Positions 1-8,344 of a stretch of 15,567 nt of DNA are shown piece after piece (positions within the stretch are counted from its first letter, which is position 1; the number at the start of each line of letters is the position of its first letter). A program made the translations under genes and the position numbers. The DNA is from DATHWB01 sp040880725 (GTDB lineage Bacteria > Actinomycetota > Acidimicrobiia > Spongiisociales > ZC4RG35). The stretch is taken from the NCBI GenBank assembly GCA_040880725.1, contig JBBDHV010000044.1:1-15567 (forward strand), in the 5' to 3' direction. A model generated the notes under the pieces. It saw nothing but the letters and a program-made list of their open reading frames with translations, was not told the origin of the DNA and searched no databases.

Positions 1-55
1 GCCACCGGGCGAAGGGGACCTGCGGTTCCACCCGATCGCCCATGACGGAAAGTGA
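1..55 (+). CDS. Possible 3' end of an upstream gene (partial)
   Basis: Reading from base 2, the frame is open to a TGA at 53-55 and ends PPGEGDLRFHPIAHDGK. Its third codon positions are mostly G or C, as in the real genes here, whereas the frame from base 1 is poorer in this respect. If real, it is the tail of a + strand gene that overlaps the glycosylase start by 14 bases and would make the glycosylase the next gene of an operon. Seventeen codons are too few to name a product, and chance is not excluded. Confidence 0.3.
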   Translation, partial: PPGEGDLRFHPIAHDGK

Positions 56-680
56 TCGCAAAGACTTGGGTAGTGACTTCTCGACAACCGTCGAGCGGCT
101 GACGGGTGACGACCACCGGCTGGCGGGGATCGTGACGCGCCACAGCGTCCCGGAAGTGTTCCGACGTCCCCCGACGTTCGCCACTCTCGTGCTCATCATT
201 CTCGAACAGCAGGTGTCGCTCGACTCTGCCGCCGCAGCCTTCCGGCGCCTCGCCGACGCAGCTCCGATCGAGCCGCACGCGATCCTCGGGCACGGCGACG
301 GGGTCCTGTTCGAAGCCGGGTTCAGTCGTCAGAAGATGCGCTACGTGCGGGCACTCGCCTCGGCATGCGTCTCCGGCGAGCTCGAGCTGGAAGCGATGTC
401 GACCCAGACCGACGACGAGGTCCGCCGGGCACTCACGGCGCTGCCTGGAGTCGGGCCGTGGACCGCGGACGTGTTTCTCCTGGCGTGTCTCGGCCGGCCC
501 GATGTCTGGCCGACCGGCGACCGCGCCCTCCAGGTGGGAGCGGCCGAAGTGCTCGGCTTGGCCACAGTCCCAACCGCGGCAGAGCTGGAGTTCTTGGGTG
601 AAGGGTGGCGACCGTACCGGTCAACCGCCGCCCAGCTCATCTGGCATCACTATCTCTCCGTACGGGGCCGTCGCGCGTAG
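42..680 (+). CDS. HhH-GPD DNA glycosylase (AlkA / 3-methyladenine type)
   Basis: A base-excision repair glycosylase, expected to flip out and cut damaged (for example alkylated) bases from DNA in the cytoplasm. The 212-residue protein has the core of the family: an N-terminal helical part with LEQQVSL (about 54-60, matching the usual QQ/QIS helix), a helix-hairpin-helix LPGVGPWTAD at 134-143, and the catalytic aspartate D160 in WPTGDRAL. It is shorter than E. coli AlkA because it lacks the N-terminal beta domain, as many actinobacterial members do. It has no cysteine cluster, so it is not an EndoIII/MutY type. The ATG at 42 has no strong ribosome site. It is followed on the same strand by the MBL hydrolase. 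Substrate range cannot be read from the sequence. Confidence 0.88.
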   Translation: MTESDRKDLGSDFSTTVERLTGDDHRLAGIVTRHSVPEVFRRPPTFATLVLIILEQQVSLDSAAAAFRRLADAAPIEPHAILGHGDGVLFEAGFSRQKMRYVRALASACVSGELELEAMSTQTDDEVRRALTALPGVGPWTADVFLLACLGRPDVWPTGDRALQVGAAEVLGLATVPTAAELEFLGEGWRPYRSTAAQLIWHHYLSVRGRRA

Positions 681-733
681 TGAGATTTGGGACAGGCCCA
701 AAGAGGCGCGGCCACGTAAGCTGCTGCACTGTT

Positions 734-1582
734 GTGGCAAATGATCACGAAAACACCGTCCCCGCTCTGACCGTCACCTGTCACGGATGTCGAGGTTCGG
801 TGCCCGTGAGCGGACCGAAGTTTCATCGATACGGGGGCGGTACGACCTGTCTGGAGATCGAACTCTCCGAGGACCACCGTCTCCTCATCGACGCCGGCAC
901 CGGAGCCCTTGCGATCCACGACACCCTCCCCGTCGGTAGCCCCCTCCATTTCTCGATCCTCGTGACCCACCTCCACTGGGATCACACCTTTGCACTCCCG
1001 TTCTTCAAACCGTTTTACGATGCAGCCAATCGCTTCGACTTCTACGGCCACCAGGTCGCAGGCATGCGGATGGACGACGCGCTCGACATGGTCATGCGTC
1101 CTCCCTGGTTCCCGGTGAACTTCCGCTCCACTCCCGCGCAGAAGCGCTTCCATCACATCGACGATCAGCCGTTCGAGATCGAGGACCTCCTCGTGACACC
1201 TGCCCGGCTGCATCATCCCGACGGGGTGACCGCATATCGCATCGAACGGAACGGGGTTTCTCTCGCCCTCGCCACCGACGTCGAACACGGCGAGCCCGAC
1301 AGCGACCGCAAGCTGCGGGAGATCGCGAACAATGCGACCGTGCTGGTCTACGACGCCCAATACCTCCCCGACGAGTACGAAACCGGCAAGATCGGCTGGG
1401 GACACTCCACATGGGCGCAGGCGGTTGCCCTCGCCAAAGAGTGCAACGTCGGGCGGCTCATTCTCACCAGCCACGACCCTTCCCGATCTGACGACGCGGT
1501 CGACAAGATCCTGACGATGGCACGCGCCGAGTTCCTGAACACCGATGCGTTCTATGAGGGCATGGTTCTCGAGGTGCGATGA
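734..1582 (+). CDS. Metallo-beta-lactamase-fold hydrolase, possibly a cyclic phosphodiesterase
   Basis: A zinc hydrolase of the MBL superfamily. From the GTG at 734 (282 aa) it shows the metal motif HLHWDH (H79, H81, D83, H84), a following HH pair (160-161), D182 in ATDVEHG, and H247 in LTSHDPS. The opening CHGCRGSVPVSG...RYGGGTTCLE is the start seen in the PhnP / RNase Z-like branch, whose known members cut phosphodiesters. The frame is open back to an ATG at 605 inside the glycosylase gene and has another GTG at 680, but homology begins only near residue 54 of the longest form, so 734 is preferred although its ribosome site is weak. The stop overlaps the ATG of the cyclase gene (ATGA, 1579-1582). 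This coupling makes a role in cyclic-nucleotide turnover plausible, but that is inference; the substrate is unknown. Confidence 0.8.
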   Translation: MANDHENTVPALTVTCHGCRGSVPVSGPKFHRYGGGTTCLEIELSEDHRLLIDAGTGALAIHDTLPVGSPLHFSILVTHLHWDHTFALPFFKPFYDAANRFDFYGHQVAGMRMDDALDMVMRPPWFPVNFRSTPAQKRFHHIDDQPFEIEDLLVTPARLHHPDGVTAYRIERNGVSLALATDVEHGEPDSDRKLREIANNATVLVYDAQYLPDEYETGKIGWGHSTWAQAVALAKECNVGRLILTSHDPSRSDDAVDKILTMARAEFLNTDAFYEGMVLEVR

Positions 1583-4500
1583 ACCAGCGGGACTCATTCG
1601 AGCGGTTCGTTCCCCGAGTCGCGTCAGAGTGGGACACAGACAACACGGCCACCCCGTTCCGCCAGGTGGACGGCACGCTGTGCTTCGTCGACATCTCCGG
1701 ATTCACGATGCTGTCCGAGAAGCTGGCGCGACGCGGTCGAATCGGAGCCGAAGAGCTCACCGAGGTTCTCGATCGCGTGTTTGGCGAGATGCTCCACCTC
1801 GCATACGACAGGGGCGGGAGCCTCCTCAAGTTCGGCGGCGACGCGCTGCTCCTCATGTTCGAAGGAGGGAGCCATCCGGTGCAGGGTGTGTCGGCCGCCG
1901 TCGAGATGCGCGCCGCCCTCCGTCAGGCGACGCAGATCCCGACCTCGGTCGGACGGATCCCACTGCGGATGTCGGTCGGTCTGCACACCGGCCCGATTGA
2001 TCTCTACCTCGTCGGCGAGTCGCATCGTGAACTGGTGATCACCGGCGAGACCGCGACCACGACGACCGAGATGGAGGGTGCGGCGGACGCCGGAGACATT
2101 CTCATCAGCCCCGAGTTGGCCGACGTCCTGGACTCCTCCGCCAAGGGAGATCGGAAGGGCCCAGGACACCTGTTGCGGTGGCGGCAGGCGAAGGTCGACC
2201 CGACAGGCGCGCTCCACCGCAGGCCGGTGGCACCCGAGGTCCTCGAAGCGTGCGTTCCTTTCGGGCTGCGGGACCACGTGATACATGGGAGAGCCGAACC
2301 TGAGCACCGGGTCGCGACGGTCGGATTCGTCAAATTCAAGGGGATCGGGGCCGCCATGGCCGAGGGCGGACATGGCCTCGTCGCCGAACACCTCTCCGAG
2401 TTGGTCACCGCCGTCCAACAATCCGCAGACGCCGAAGAGATCACGTTCCTCGCGACGGACATCGACGCCGACGGCGGCAAGATCATCCTGACTGCCGGCG
2501 CCCCCATCACCCAGGTTGATGACGAGGGCCGCATGCTGCGCGCGGTACGCGCCGTCGCCGACCGGGGAACCGCCCTGCCCGTCAAGATCGGTGTGAATCG
2601 GGGCCATGTCTTCGCCGGTGAGATCGGGACGACGTTTCGCAGCACCTATACGGTGATGGGCGACACGGTGAACCTGGCGGCTCGTCTCATGGCGGCCGCA
2701 CCCCCCGGCGAGGTCTACGCCACCCCCGGTGTGCTCGACCGGTCCCGAACGCTCTTCGCCGCCGCGGCACTCGAGCCGTTCTACGTGAAGGGAAAGACCA
2801 AGCCGGTGCAGGCCTACGCCGTCGGACAGGAAGTCGGGACGCGCCCCGCCAACTCCCATGTCTCTCTTCCGTTCCGAGGTCGAGACCGCGAAGTCGACAC
2901 GATAAGGGGCGCCATCGCCGACGTCGCGGCGGGAAGCGCGCGCAGCGTGCTCGTGGTCGGCGAGACCGGCATGGGAAAGACCCGGCTCGTGGAGGAGGTG
3001 CTGGGAGGTGCCGACGTCGCGGTGTTCCGGATTCAGGGTGAAGCCAACGGGGCAGACAACCCGTATTGGGCGCTGCGTGACCCGCTCCGTCGACTCCTCG
3101 GCATCGAGCGGACGACCCAAGCCGACATGGCCGAACGTCTGCACACCGAAGTCGAGCGGCTCGCACCCGATCTGGTTCCGATGCTTCCCCTGCTGGGCGA
3201 TGTCACCCACATCGACCTGGACGAGACCACGGCGACGACGGCGACGACGGCGATCGAACCCCGCTTCCGTCCCGATCGAACCGCCGCAACCCTCTCACAA
3301 CTGCTGTCGGCGGCGTGCCCTGGAACCTTCGTACTGGTTGCCGAGGATCGGCATTGGATGGATGGCGCCACCGTCACCCTCCTCGACAAACTCACGAGCC
3401 GACCGATGCTGCTCCTCGCCACGACTCGACCCCCGGTCGACGACGAGGCACCGGTTCGAATCGAGTTGGAGACCCTGGACAGTGAGGCAACGCGCAGCAT
3501 CGCCCTGGACGCAACTGCCGCCACGCCTCTCCGCCATCACGAACTCGAGGCCGTGATCGCACGCTCGGGTGGCAACCCGCTCTTCCTCGAGGAGATCCTG
3601 AAACTGATCCGAGAGACGGGCAGTGCCGAGTCGCTCCCCGAGTCTCTCGACGCCGTGGTCGGCGCCGAGATCGACACACTTCCTCCGCTGGCTCGTCGCC
3701 TCCTCCGCTACTCCTCGGTGCTTGGCCGTAGCTTCCGCCGGGTGGTGCTCGATGAGCTCCTGGCTCCCGAGCAGGTGGAGCTCGACGATGCGACCCGCCA
3801 GGCGATCTCCCGTTTCGTGACATCGGACGGACCTGATCGCTGGCGCTTTCGGCACGCAGTGATGCACGACGTCGCCTATGAGGGCCTGTCTTTTCGTAAA
3901 CGCAAAGAGCTCCATGCCCGGGCCGGCGAGGTGATCGAACGCCTCGCGGCGACCGACACCGCGGCGGTGGCAGAGTTTCTCGCCTTTCACTACGCGCGGG
4001 CGGGACACCACGAGAGTGCCTGGCGATACGGGCTGGTGGCGGCCGAAAAGGCCAAGTCTGCGTTCGCCAACGTCGAGGCCGCCCGGCACTACGAGCGCGC
4101 ACTGGAGTCGGCACGCCGGTTCGAAATGCAGGACACGTCGACCACCTTGGATGCCTGGCGCTCGCTCGCGGCCGTGCGCGAGCAGGCAGGAATGTTCTCG
4201 GACTCGCTCAAAGCGCTGCGAGCCGCACGAACCCTGGCGAGCGACAATCGGGTGCTGCTCGCCGACCTGCATCTCGACGGCGCCCGAGCCCGGCTACGGA
4301 CAGGCCAGTACGTCCCCGCCCTGCGTGAGACCGCGTTGGGTCTGCGACTCCTGGAAAGGGAAACCGGCAACGATGCCGCGATGTCACGAGCTCGTCTGCT
4401 GTCGATCCGTGCCTGGGCTCGACTCCAACAAGGACGACCGCGCGATGCCCTCAACATCGCGACGCGCGCCGCCGAGGAGGCCGAGGAGAGCGGGGAAACC

Positions 4501-5343
4501 GATGCCCTTGCCCGCGCCTACACCGTCCTGGACAACTCGTACGAACTCCTGGGCCAGCCGAATCAAGCTGTCTACGAGCCGAGGGCCCTCTCGATCTACG
4601 AAGCGGCGAACGACATGCTCGGAGTCGCCACCGTTGCCAACAACCTGGGGGTGAGGGCGTACGCCGCGGGCCGATGGGCTGACGCAGTGGCCACCTATTC
4701 CCGGTCGCGGGACGCCTTTCGGATGGTGGGAAACGAACCGCAAGCGGCCCTCGCCGGAGCGAATCTGGGTGAGGTCCTCGTGAGCCTCGACCGGCTCGAC
4801 GAGGCCGTCAGAGTTCTCACAGACGCTCGAAGGGTGCTCCGGGCCCACGACCTGGGCGACTTCGCCATCTTCGCCGATGCCCAGTTGGCCCGGGTGGCGA
4901 CCAAGCGCGGCAACGCCGCCGCGGCTGCGGAGGATCTCGCCGGCCTCACGAAGGAAGCATTCGAGATCGGTCACACCGGGATCGCGCTGGATGCGACTGT
5001 CCACCTCGCCGAAGCCTTGCTGGCCGACGGCGAGCTCGACGCCACTCTCCGCGCCATCGAAGACGGCGAGCGTTTGGGCGGCGGTGACGCCGCGTACTTC
5101 GAGGTTCCCCTCACCCGCCTGAAGGCGGCAGCCTTCGCGCGGATGGGCCACGGCGATCGCGCTCTGGAACTCGCCGACCTGGCCCTCGCGGCAGCCCGCG
5201 ACCAGCAACTCCCCTACGAAGAGGCTCTCGTGTTGCTCCTCAAGTCGGAGATCGAGGGAAGTGACTCCAACAACGAGGGAGTGCAGGAGGCCGAACGCCT
5301 CCAGCACACCCAGCGTGGTGAGCCCGTTACTTTAACGTCCTGA
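1579..5343 (+). CDS. Tandem class III adenylate cyclase with P-loop ATPase and TPR tail (soluble-adenylyl-cyclase-like)
   Basis: A 1254-aa cytosolic protein with the domain order of mammalian soluble adenylyl cyclase. C1 (about 30-190) has both metal aspartates: D38 in FVDISGFT and D88 in LKFGGDALL. C2 (about 240-415) has the first of these replaced by K252 but keeps the other half of a class III site: T358, N365 and R369 in YTVMGDTVNLAARL. The two domains should therefore form one active site. Thr358, where most cyclases have Asp, is the mark of the class IIIb, bicarbonate-responsive group. An ATPase follows, with Walker A GETGMGKT (461-468) and FVLVAEDRHWMD (584-595) as Walker B region, then a helical domain and TPR-like repeats from about 800 to the end. 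A Thr/Ala run (549-558) comes from ACG repeats. It is coupled to the MBL hydrolase. The likely product is cAMP. K301 in DADGGK may contact adenine, but it lies about three residues later than the sAC lysine in my by-eye alignment. Confidence 0.9.
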   Translation: MNQRDSFERFVPRVASEWDTDNTATPFRQVDGTLCFVDISGFTMLSEKLARRGRIGAEELTEVLDRVFGEMLHLAYDRGGSLLKFGGDALLLMFEGGSHPVQGVSAAVEMRAALRQATQIPTSVGRIPLRMSVGLHTGPIDLYLVGESHRELVITGETATTTTEMEGAADAGDILISPELADVLDSSAKGDRKGPGHLLRWRQAKVDPTGALHRRPVAPEVLEACVPFGLRDHVIHGRAEPEHRVATVGFVKFKGIGAAMAEGGHGLVAEHLSELVTAVQQSADAEEITFLATDIDADGGKIILTAGAPITQVDDEGRMLRAVRAVADRGTALPVKIGVNRGHVFAGEIGTTFRSTYTVMGDTVNLAARLMAAAPPGEVYATPGVLDRSRTLFAAAALEPFYVKGKTKPVQAYAVGQEVGTRPANSHVSLPFRGRDREVDTIRGAIADVAAGSARSVLVVGETGMGKTRLVEEVLGGADVAVFRIQGEANGADNPYWALRDPLRRLLGIERTTQADMAERLHTEVERLAPDLVPMLPLLGDVTHIDLDETTATTATTAIEPRFRPDRTAATLSQLLSAACPGTFVLVAEDRHWMDGATVTLLDKLTSRPMLLLATTRPPVDDEAPVRIELETLDSEATRSIALDATAATPLRHHELEAVIARSGGNPLFLEEILKLIRETGSAESLPESLDAVVGAEIDTLPPLARRLLRYSSVLGRSFRRVVLDELLAPEQVELDDATRQAISRFVTSDGPDRWRFRHAVMHDVAYEGLSFRKRKELHARAGEVIERLAATDTAAVAEFLAFHYARAGHHESAWRYGLVAAEKAKSAFANVEAARHYERALESARRFEMQDTSTTLDAWRSLAAVREQAGMFSDSLKALRAARTLASDNRVLLADLHLDGARARLRTGQYVPALRETALGLRLLERETGNDAAMSRARLLSIRAWARLQQGRPRDALNIATRAAEEAEESGETDALARAYTVLDNSYELLGQPNQAVYEPRALSIYEAANDMLGVATVANNLGVRAYAAGRWADAVATYSRSRDAFRMVGNEPQAALAGANLGEVLVSLDRLDEAVRVLTDARRVLRAHDLGDFAIFADAQLARVATKRGNAAAAAEDLAGLTKEAFEIGHTGIALDATVHLAEALLADGELDATLRAIEDGERLGGGDAAYFEVPLTRLKAAAFARMGHGDRALELADLALAAARDQQLPYEEALVLLLKSEIEGSDSNNEGVQEAERLQHTQRGEPVTLTS

Positions 5344-6565
5344 AGCCGTCGCCCACGTTGTACAGGTAGTAGGAGGCCTTGACGAGCGGTCCGGAGTCAT
5401 CCGAACCGGTGGTCACGAACTCTGCGCTGATGATGCACGTCGTCTCACCCTCCGGCAGAACCTCACTCGACTCTTCAGCCGTGTCGTAGTCCGCATGCAG
5501 ATTGAACAGCGGTCCGCCGTCCATCACGCGCGGATCCTCGAGACACAGCTTGGCGAGCTTTTCTTCAATCTCGTCGTCGAGATTGTCGTCGTAGTAGAGG
5601 TCGAGTCCGATCAGGCTCGCGGACTCGGGGTTCGGTGCCTGGGGGAGGAACTCGAGGTACTCCAGGAACACGACAGGACCACCCTCACCGGTGGCAATCA
5701 GGGTGACGAACTGGTTCCCTTCTTCTGTCCCCTCGCTTGCTTCGAAGGTGAACGTCTTGGCGCAGCTGCCGTCCCCGTTCTCGGGACGCACCACGTAGCT
5801 CGGCTGACCTTCCGCCGAGAGGTCCGTGTCGTCACCGCAGGTCAGAGTCGGCTGGACTTCGATCGTGACCGTGGCCACGTTGGAGTCGGCCGTCCCGTCG
5901 TTCGTCTGATAAGTGAACGAGTCCGAGCCCGAGAACCCGGTGTCGGGCGTGTAGGTGAAGGACCCGTCGCCACTCAGACCAGATTCTCCGAGTGATCCGT
6001 TCGTTGGCCCCGCCACCAGTGCGGCAGACAGAGAGTCCCCGTCGCCGTCAGTGTCGTTCCCGAGCACGCCGGGGGCGGCCACGGTCAGCGCCGTGTCCTG
6101 TGGTACCGAATGGTCGTCGTCGGTGGCGACGGGAGCTTGGTTGGCCGGGATCCCGGAGTAACAGAACAGGATGTGGCTTATGGCCTGTGTGGCGGGCGGC
6201 TTGAGTCCCGTGTCCCCGTAGGACTGGCCCTGATAGATATACAGGTTCGAGCCCTGGCTGCCGGACTTGACGAACACCGCATCGACCGCAGGCCCCTCGG
6301 AATCCGCTTCCCAATCGAAGCTGAGGGAAGACAGGTTCTCAAGAGTGACGAACAGCGTCTCGTCGTCACCGGACGTCGCAGGTGGCGTCACCTTCACTTC
6401 ATGCCAAATGGTTCCGGACGAGGCGTACTGGTCGGCCAATTGTTGACACGACTTTGCCGCTGCGCCCCGAATGTGTGTCGGGTTTGGTGCCGCCAGCAGC
6501 GGCAGCATCAGTGCCACCGACAACAAGCCCACCAGTCCAACTGTTAGTACTGACCGCTTTCTCAC
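5327..6565 (-). CDS. Secreted protein with one VCBS/cadherin-like Ig domain
   Basis: Start chosen at GTG 6565 because GGGAGG lies 4 bases upstream (6570-6575) and the product then opens with a clean signal peptide: MRKR, a hydrophobic stretch (about 7-25) and an Ala-rich cleavage region. An upstream ATG at 6697 would bury this. The mature 412-aa precursor has three parts. Residues 40-138 hold a VFVKSGSQGSNLYIY...ISHILFCY block that I have seen in actinobacterial surface proteins but cannot name. Residues 142-237 form an Ig-like domain (APVATDDDHSVPQDTAL, GVLGNDTDGDGDSL, FTYTPDTGFSGSDSFTY). Residues 240-412 are unrecognised, with cysteines 243, 268, 341 and 377 that may pair. There is no LPXTG motif, sorting tail or C-terminal membrane helix, so it is probably released or bound non-covalently. 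It converges on the cyclase gene with a 17-base overlap. Confidence 0.82.
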   Translation of the reverse strand: MRKRSVLTVGLVGLLSVALMLPLLAAPNPTHIRGAAAKSCQQLADQYASSGTIWHEVKVTPPATSGDDETLFVTLENLSSLSFDWEADSEGPAVDAVFVKSGSQGSNLYIYQGQSYGDTGLKPPATQAISHILFCYSGIPANQAPVATDDDHSVPQDTALTVAAPGVLGNDTDGDGDSLSAALVAGPTNGSLGESGLSGDGSFTYTPDTGFSGSDSFTYQTNDGTADSNVATVTIEVQPTLTCGDDTDLSAEGQPSYVVRPENGDGSCAKTFTFEASEGTEEGNQFVTLIATGEGGPVVFLEYLEFLPQAPNPESASLIGLDLYYDDNLDDEIEEKLAKLCLEDPRVMDGGPLFNLHADYDTAEESSEVLPEGETTCIISAEFVTTGSDDSGPLVKASYYLYNVGDGFRTLK

Positions 6566-6569
6566 GGCG

Positions 6570-6575
6570 CCTCCC
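6570..6575 (-). promoter_or_regulatory. Ribosome binding site deciding the secreted-protein start
   Basis: GGGAGG on the minus strand, 4 bases before GTG 6565. It selects this start over the in-frame ATG at 6697. Confidence 0.6.
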
Positions 6576-6713
6576 TCGATTGCCCTTCGTCGAAGTGGAT
6601 GACATCCGGGCGACGAACCCCGAAGTCCCGGTGCCGCGGAAAGGAAGATCTGTGAAGAAGCCCATTCCAACCACGCGGCGTGCCCCGCACGTGACATTAG
6701 CGGTCCCCCGAAC

Positions 6714-6726
6714 CCCGCGATGCGGG
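6714..6726 (-). terminator. Short GC hairpin after the acyl-CoA synthetase
   Basis: CCCGC-ATC-GCGGG read on the minus strand, 13 bases after the synthetase stop codon. There is no U-tract. It may end the pyrophosphatase-synthetase transcript, but the stem is only 5 bp. Confidence 0.3.
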
Positions 6727-6739
6727 TACGAGTGGCGGC

Positions 6740-8320
6740 TCACCGACCCAGTTGGCGGAGTTCGCGCCGCATGATCTTGCCGGTGGCAGTCCGCGGGAGG
6801 TCGGCGACGAAGGTCACCTGCCTCGGCACCTCGTGGGCGGCCAGCCTGACACGGACATGCTGTTGGAGTTCGGTTGCCAGTTCGTCGGTTGGTTCGACTC
6901 CCGATCGGAGCACCACGAACGCTGCCGGAACCTGTCCTCGTAGCTCATCGGGGACACCTGTCACCGCGCACATCGCCACCGCGGGATGTCCCATGAGCGA
7001 CTCCTCGATCTCTCCCGGACCGATCCGATAGCCCATCGACGAGATGACATCGTCCTTGCGGCTCTCGAACCAGAGATAGCCGTCGGAGTCCTCCCGGCCG
7101 AGGTCGCCGGTGAGCAGCCAACCGTTCCGGTACTTCTCGGCGGTGGCGTCGGGGCGGTTCCAGTAGCCGAGCATCATCACCGGGTCACCGGCCCGCACGA
7201 CGATCTCGCCCACCTCGCCGATCAACCGATTGCCGTCCTCGTCCTGGACTTGGACGTCGTGACCGGGAATCGCCCGGCCCATCGAACCGGGTCGCACCGG
7301 CCACACACTGGCGCAGTTCCCGACCACGATGTTCGCCTCGGTTTGTCCGTATCCCTCGTTCACCTCACAGCCCAGCCGGCTCCGCACCCATCCCAGGAGT
7401 TCTTCTCCGAGCGCCTCGCCCCCGCTGAAGATGGCACGGAGCCGAAGTCCCGATCCGTCGACGTCTGCCGCCCGCATCATCTTGAGGGCGGTCGGTGGCA
7501 GGAACGCCAGCGTCACTCCGTGGTCCGTCATCAGTTTCGTCGCGCCGTGGGGCTCGAAGTCGGCCTCGGAGGTGAGCACCGTCATTCCGTAGTACCAGGC
7601 GGGCACCACGACATCCATCAGACCGCCGATCCAGGCCCAGTCGGCGGGGGTCCAGATGATGTCCTCCGGCTGAGGAGCGAACTCGTAGTACAGCTCGAAC
7701 GCCGGAAGGTGGCCGAAGAGCGACCGATGCGGGTGCAGGGCCCCCTTCGGAGGTCCGGTCGTGCCCGAGGTGTAGATGAGGAACACCGGGTCCTCTGCCG
7801 CAGTGTCGACCGGGACGATCGGATCGAGAGCTGGGAGAGCGTCGAACTCGGCGCCGACTTCGACCACGTCCAGCCCCGGAACCCCTTCCTCGACTTTGGC
7901 CCGGTTCTCCGGCGACACGATCGCCGCCACCGCACCGGCGTCGGTCAGGCGGTAGGCGAGGGCGTCGGGTCCGAACAGCGAGGCGAGCGGGAGCGAGACG
8001 GCTCCCAGCTTCCAGATGGCCAGGTGGGCGAGTCCGGTGGCGAGCGACTGGGGCACGACCACGCCCACGCGATCACCCCTCTTCACCCCGCGTGCGGCCA
8101 GTCCCGCGGCGAGACGCGACGACCGGTCAGCCATCTCCCCGAAGGTCGTGGATGTTGCCCGGCCGTGGTGGTCGACGGTGACGAGCGCCACCGAATCCGG
8201 ATCGTGGGGGTCGGTGCAGGCAACCCCCAGGTTGAATCGGTCGGGGATGTCGTAGCGGAACGACGCCCTCATCGACTCGTAGGTCAGTCCGGTTCCCGGT
8301 CTGAACAACGGTGCCGCCAT
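6740..8320 (-). CDS. AMP-forming acyl-CoA synthetase (ACSM-like)
   Basis: An ANL-superfamily ligase that activates a carboxylic acid with ATP to an acyl-adenylate and passes it to CoA, releasing AMP and PPi. The 526-aa protein has the full set of motifs: P-loop YTSGTTGPPKG (183-193), GYGQTE (323-328), D406 in LLTGDLG, the hinge RKDD (421-424), and catalytic K515 in TATGKIMRREL. The DWAWIGGL stretch (227-234) and overall pattern fit the acetyl/medium-chain (ACSM, COG0365) branch; the acid used is not known. It starts 24 bases after the pyrophosphatase stop on the same strand, and PPi removal would pull its reaction forward. The ATG at 8320 has no clear ribosome site. A TACACT box (8334-8329) ends 8 bases before it and could give an additional, nearly leaderless transcript. 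Confidence 0.93.
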   Translation of the reverse strand: MAAPLFRPGTGLTYESMRASFRYDIPDRFNLGVACTDPHDPDSVALVTVDHHGRATSTTFGEMADRSSRLAAGLAARGVKRGDRVGVVVPQSLATGLAHLAIWKLGAVSLPLASLFGPDALAYRLTDAGAVAAIVSPENRAKVEEGVPGLDVVEVGAEFDALPALDPIVPVDTAAEDPVFLIYTSGTTGPPKGALHPHRSLFGHLPAFELYYEFAPQPEDIIWTPADWAWIGGLMDVVVPAWYYGMTVLTSEADFEPHGATKLMTDHGVTLAFLPPTALKMMRAADVDGSGLRLRAIFSGGEALGEELLGWVRSRLGCEVNEGYGQTEANIVVGNCASVWPVRPGSMGRAIPGHDVQVQDEDGNRLIGEVGEIVVRAGDPVMMLGYWNRPDATAEKYRNGWLLTGDLGREDSDGYLWFESRKDDVISSMGYRIGPGEIEESLMGHPAVAMCAVTGVPDELRGQVPAAFVVLRSGVEPTDELATELQQHVRVRLAAHEVPRQVTFVADLPRTATGKIMRRELRQLGR

Positions 8321-8344
8321 GGCGGACGAGTGTACGGGGACTGC

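Noticed and set aside
1624..3210. A 528-codon open frame on the - strand inside the cyclase gene
   Set aside because: Antisense to the catalytic domains of a convincing protein; no motif of its own.
6652..6774. A 40-codon + strand ORF with AAAGGA before GTG 6652
   Set aside because: It runs into the antisense of the synthetase 3' end and its product has no recognisable features; the purine run is probably chance.
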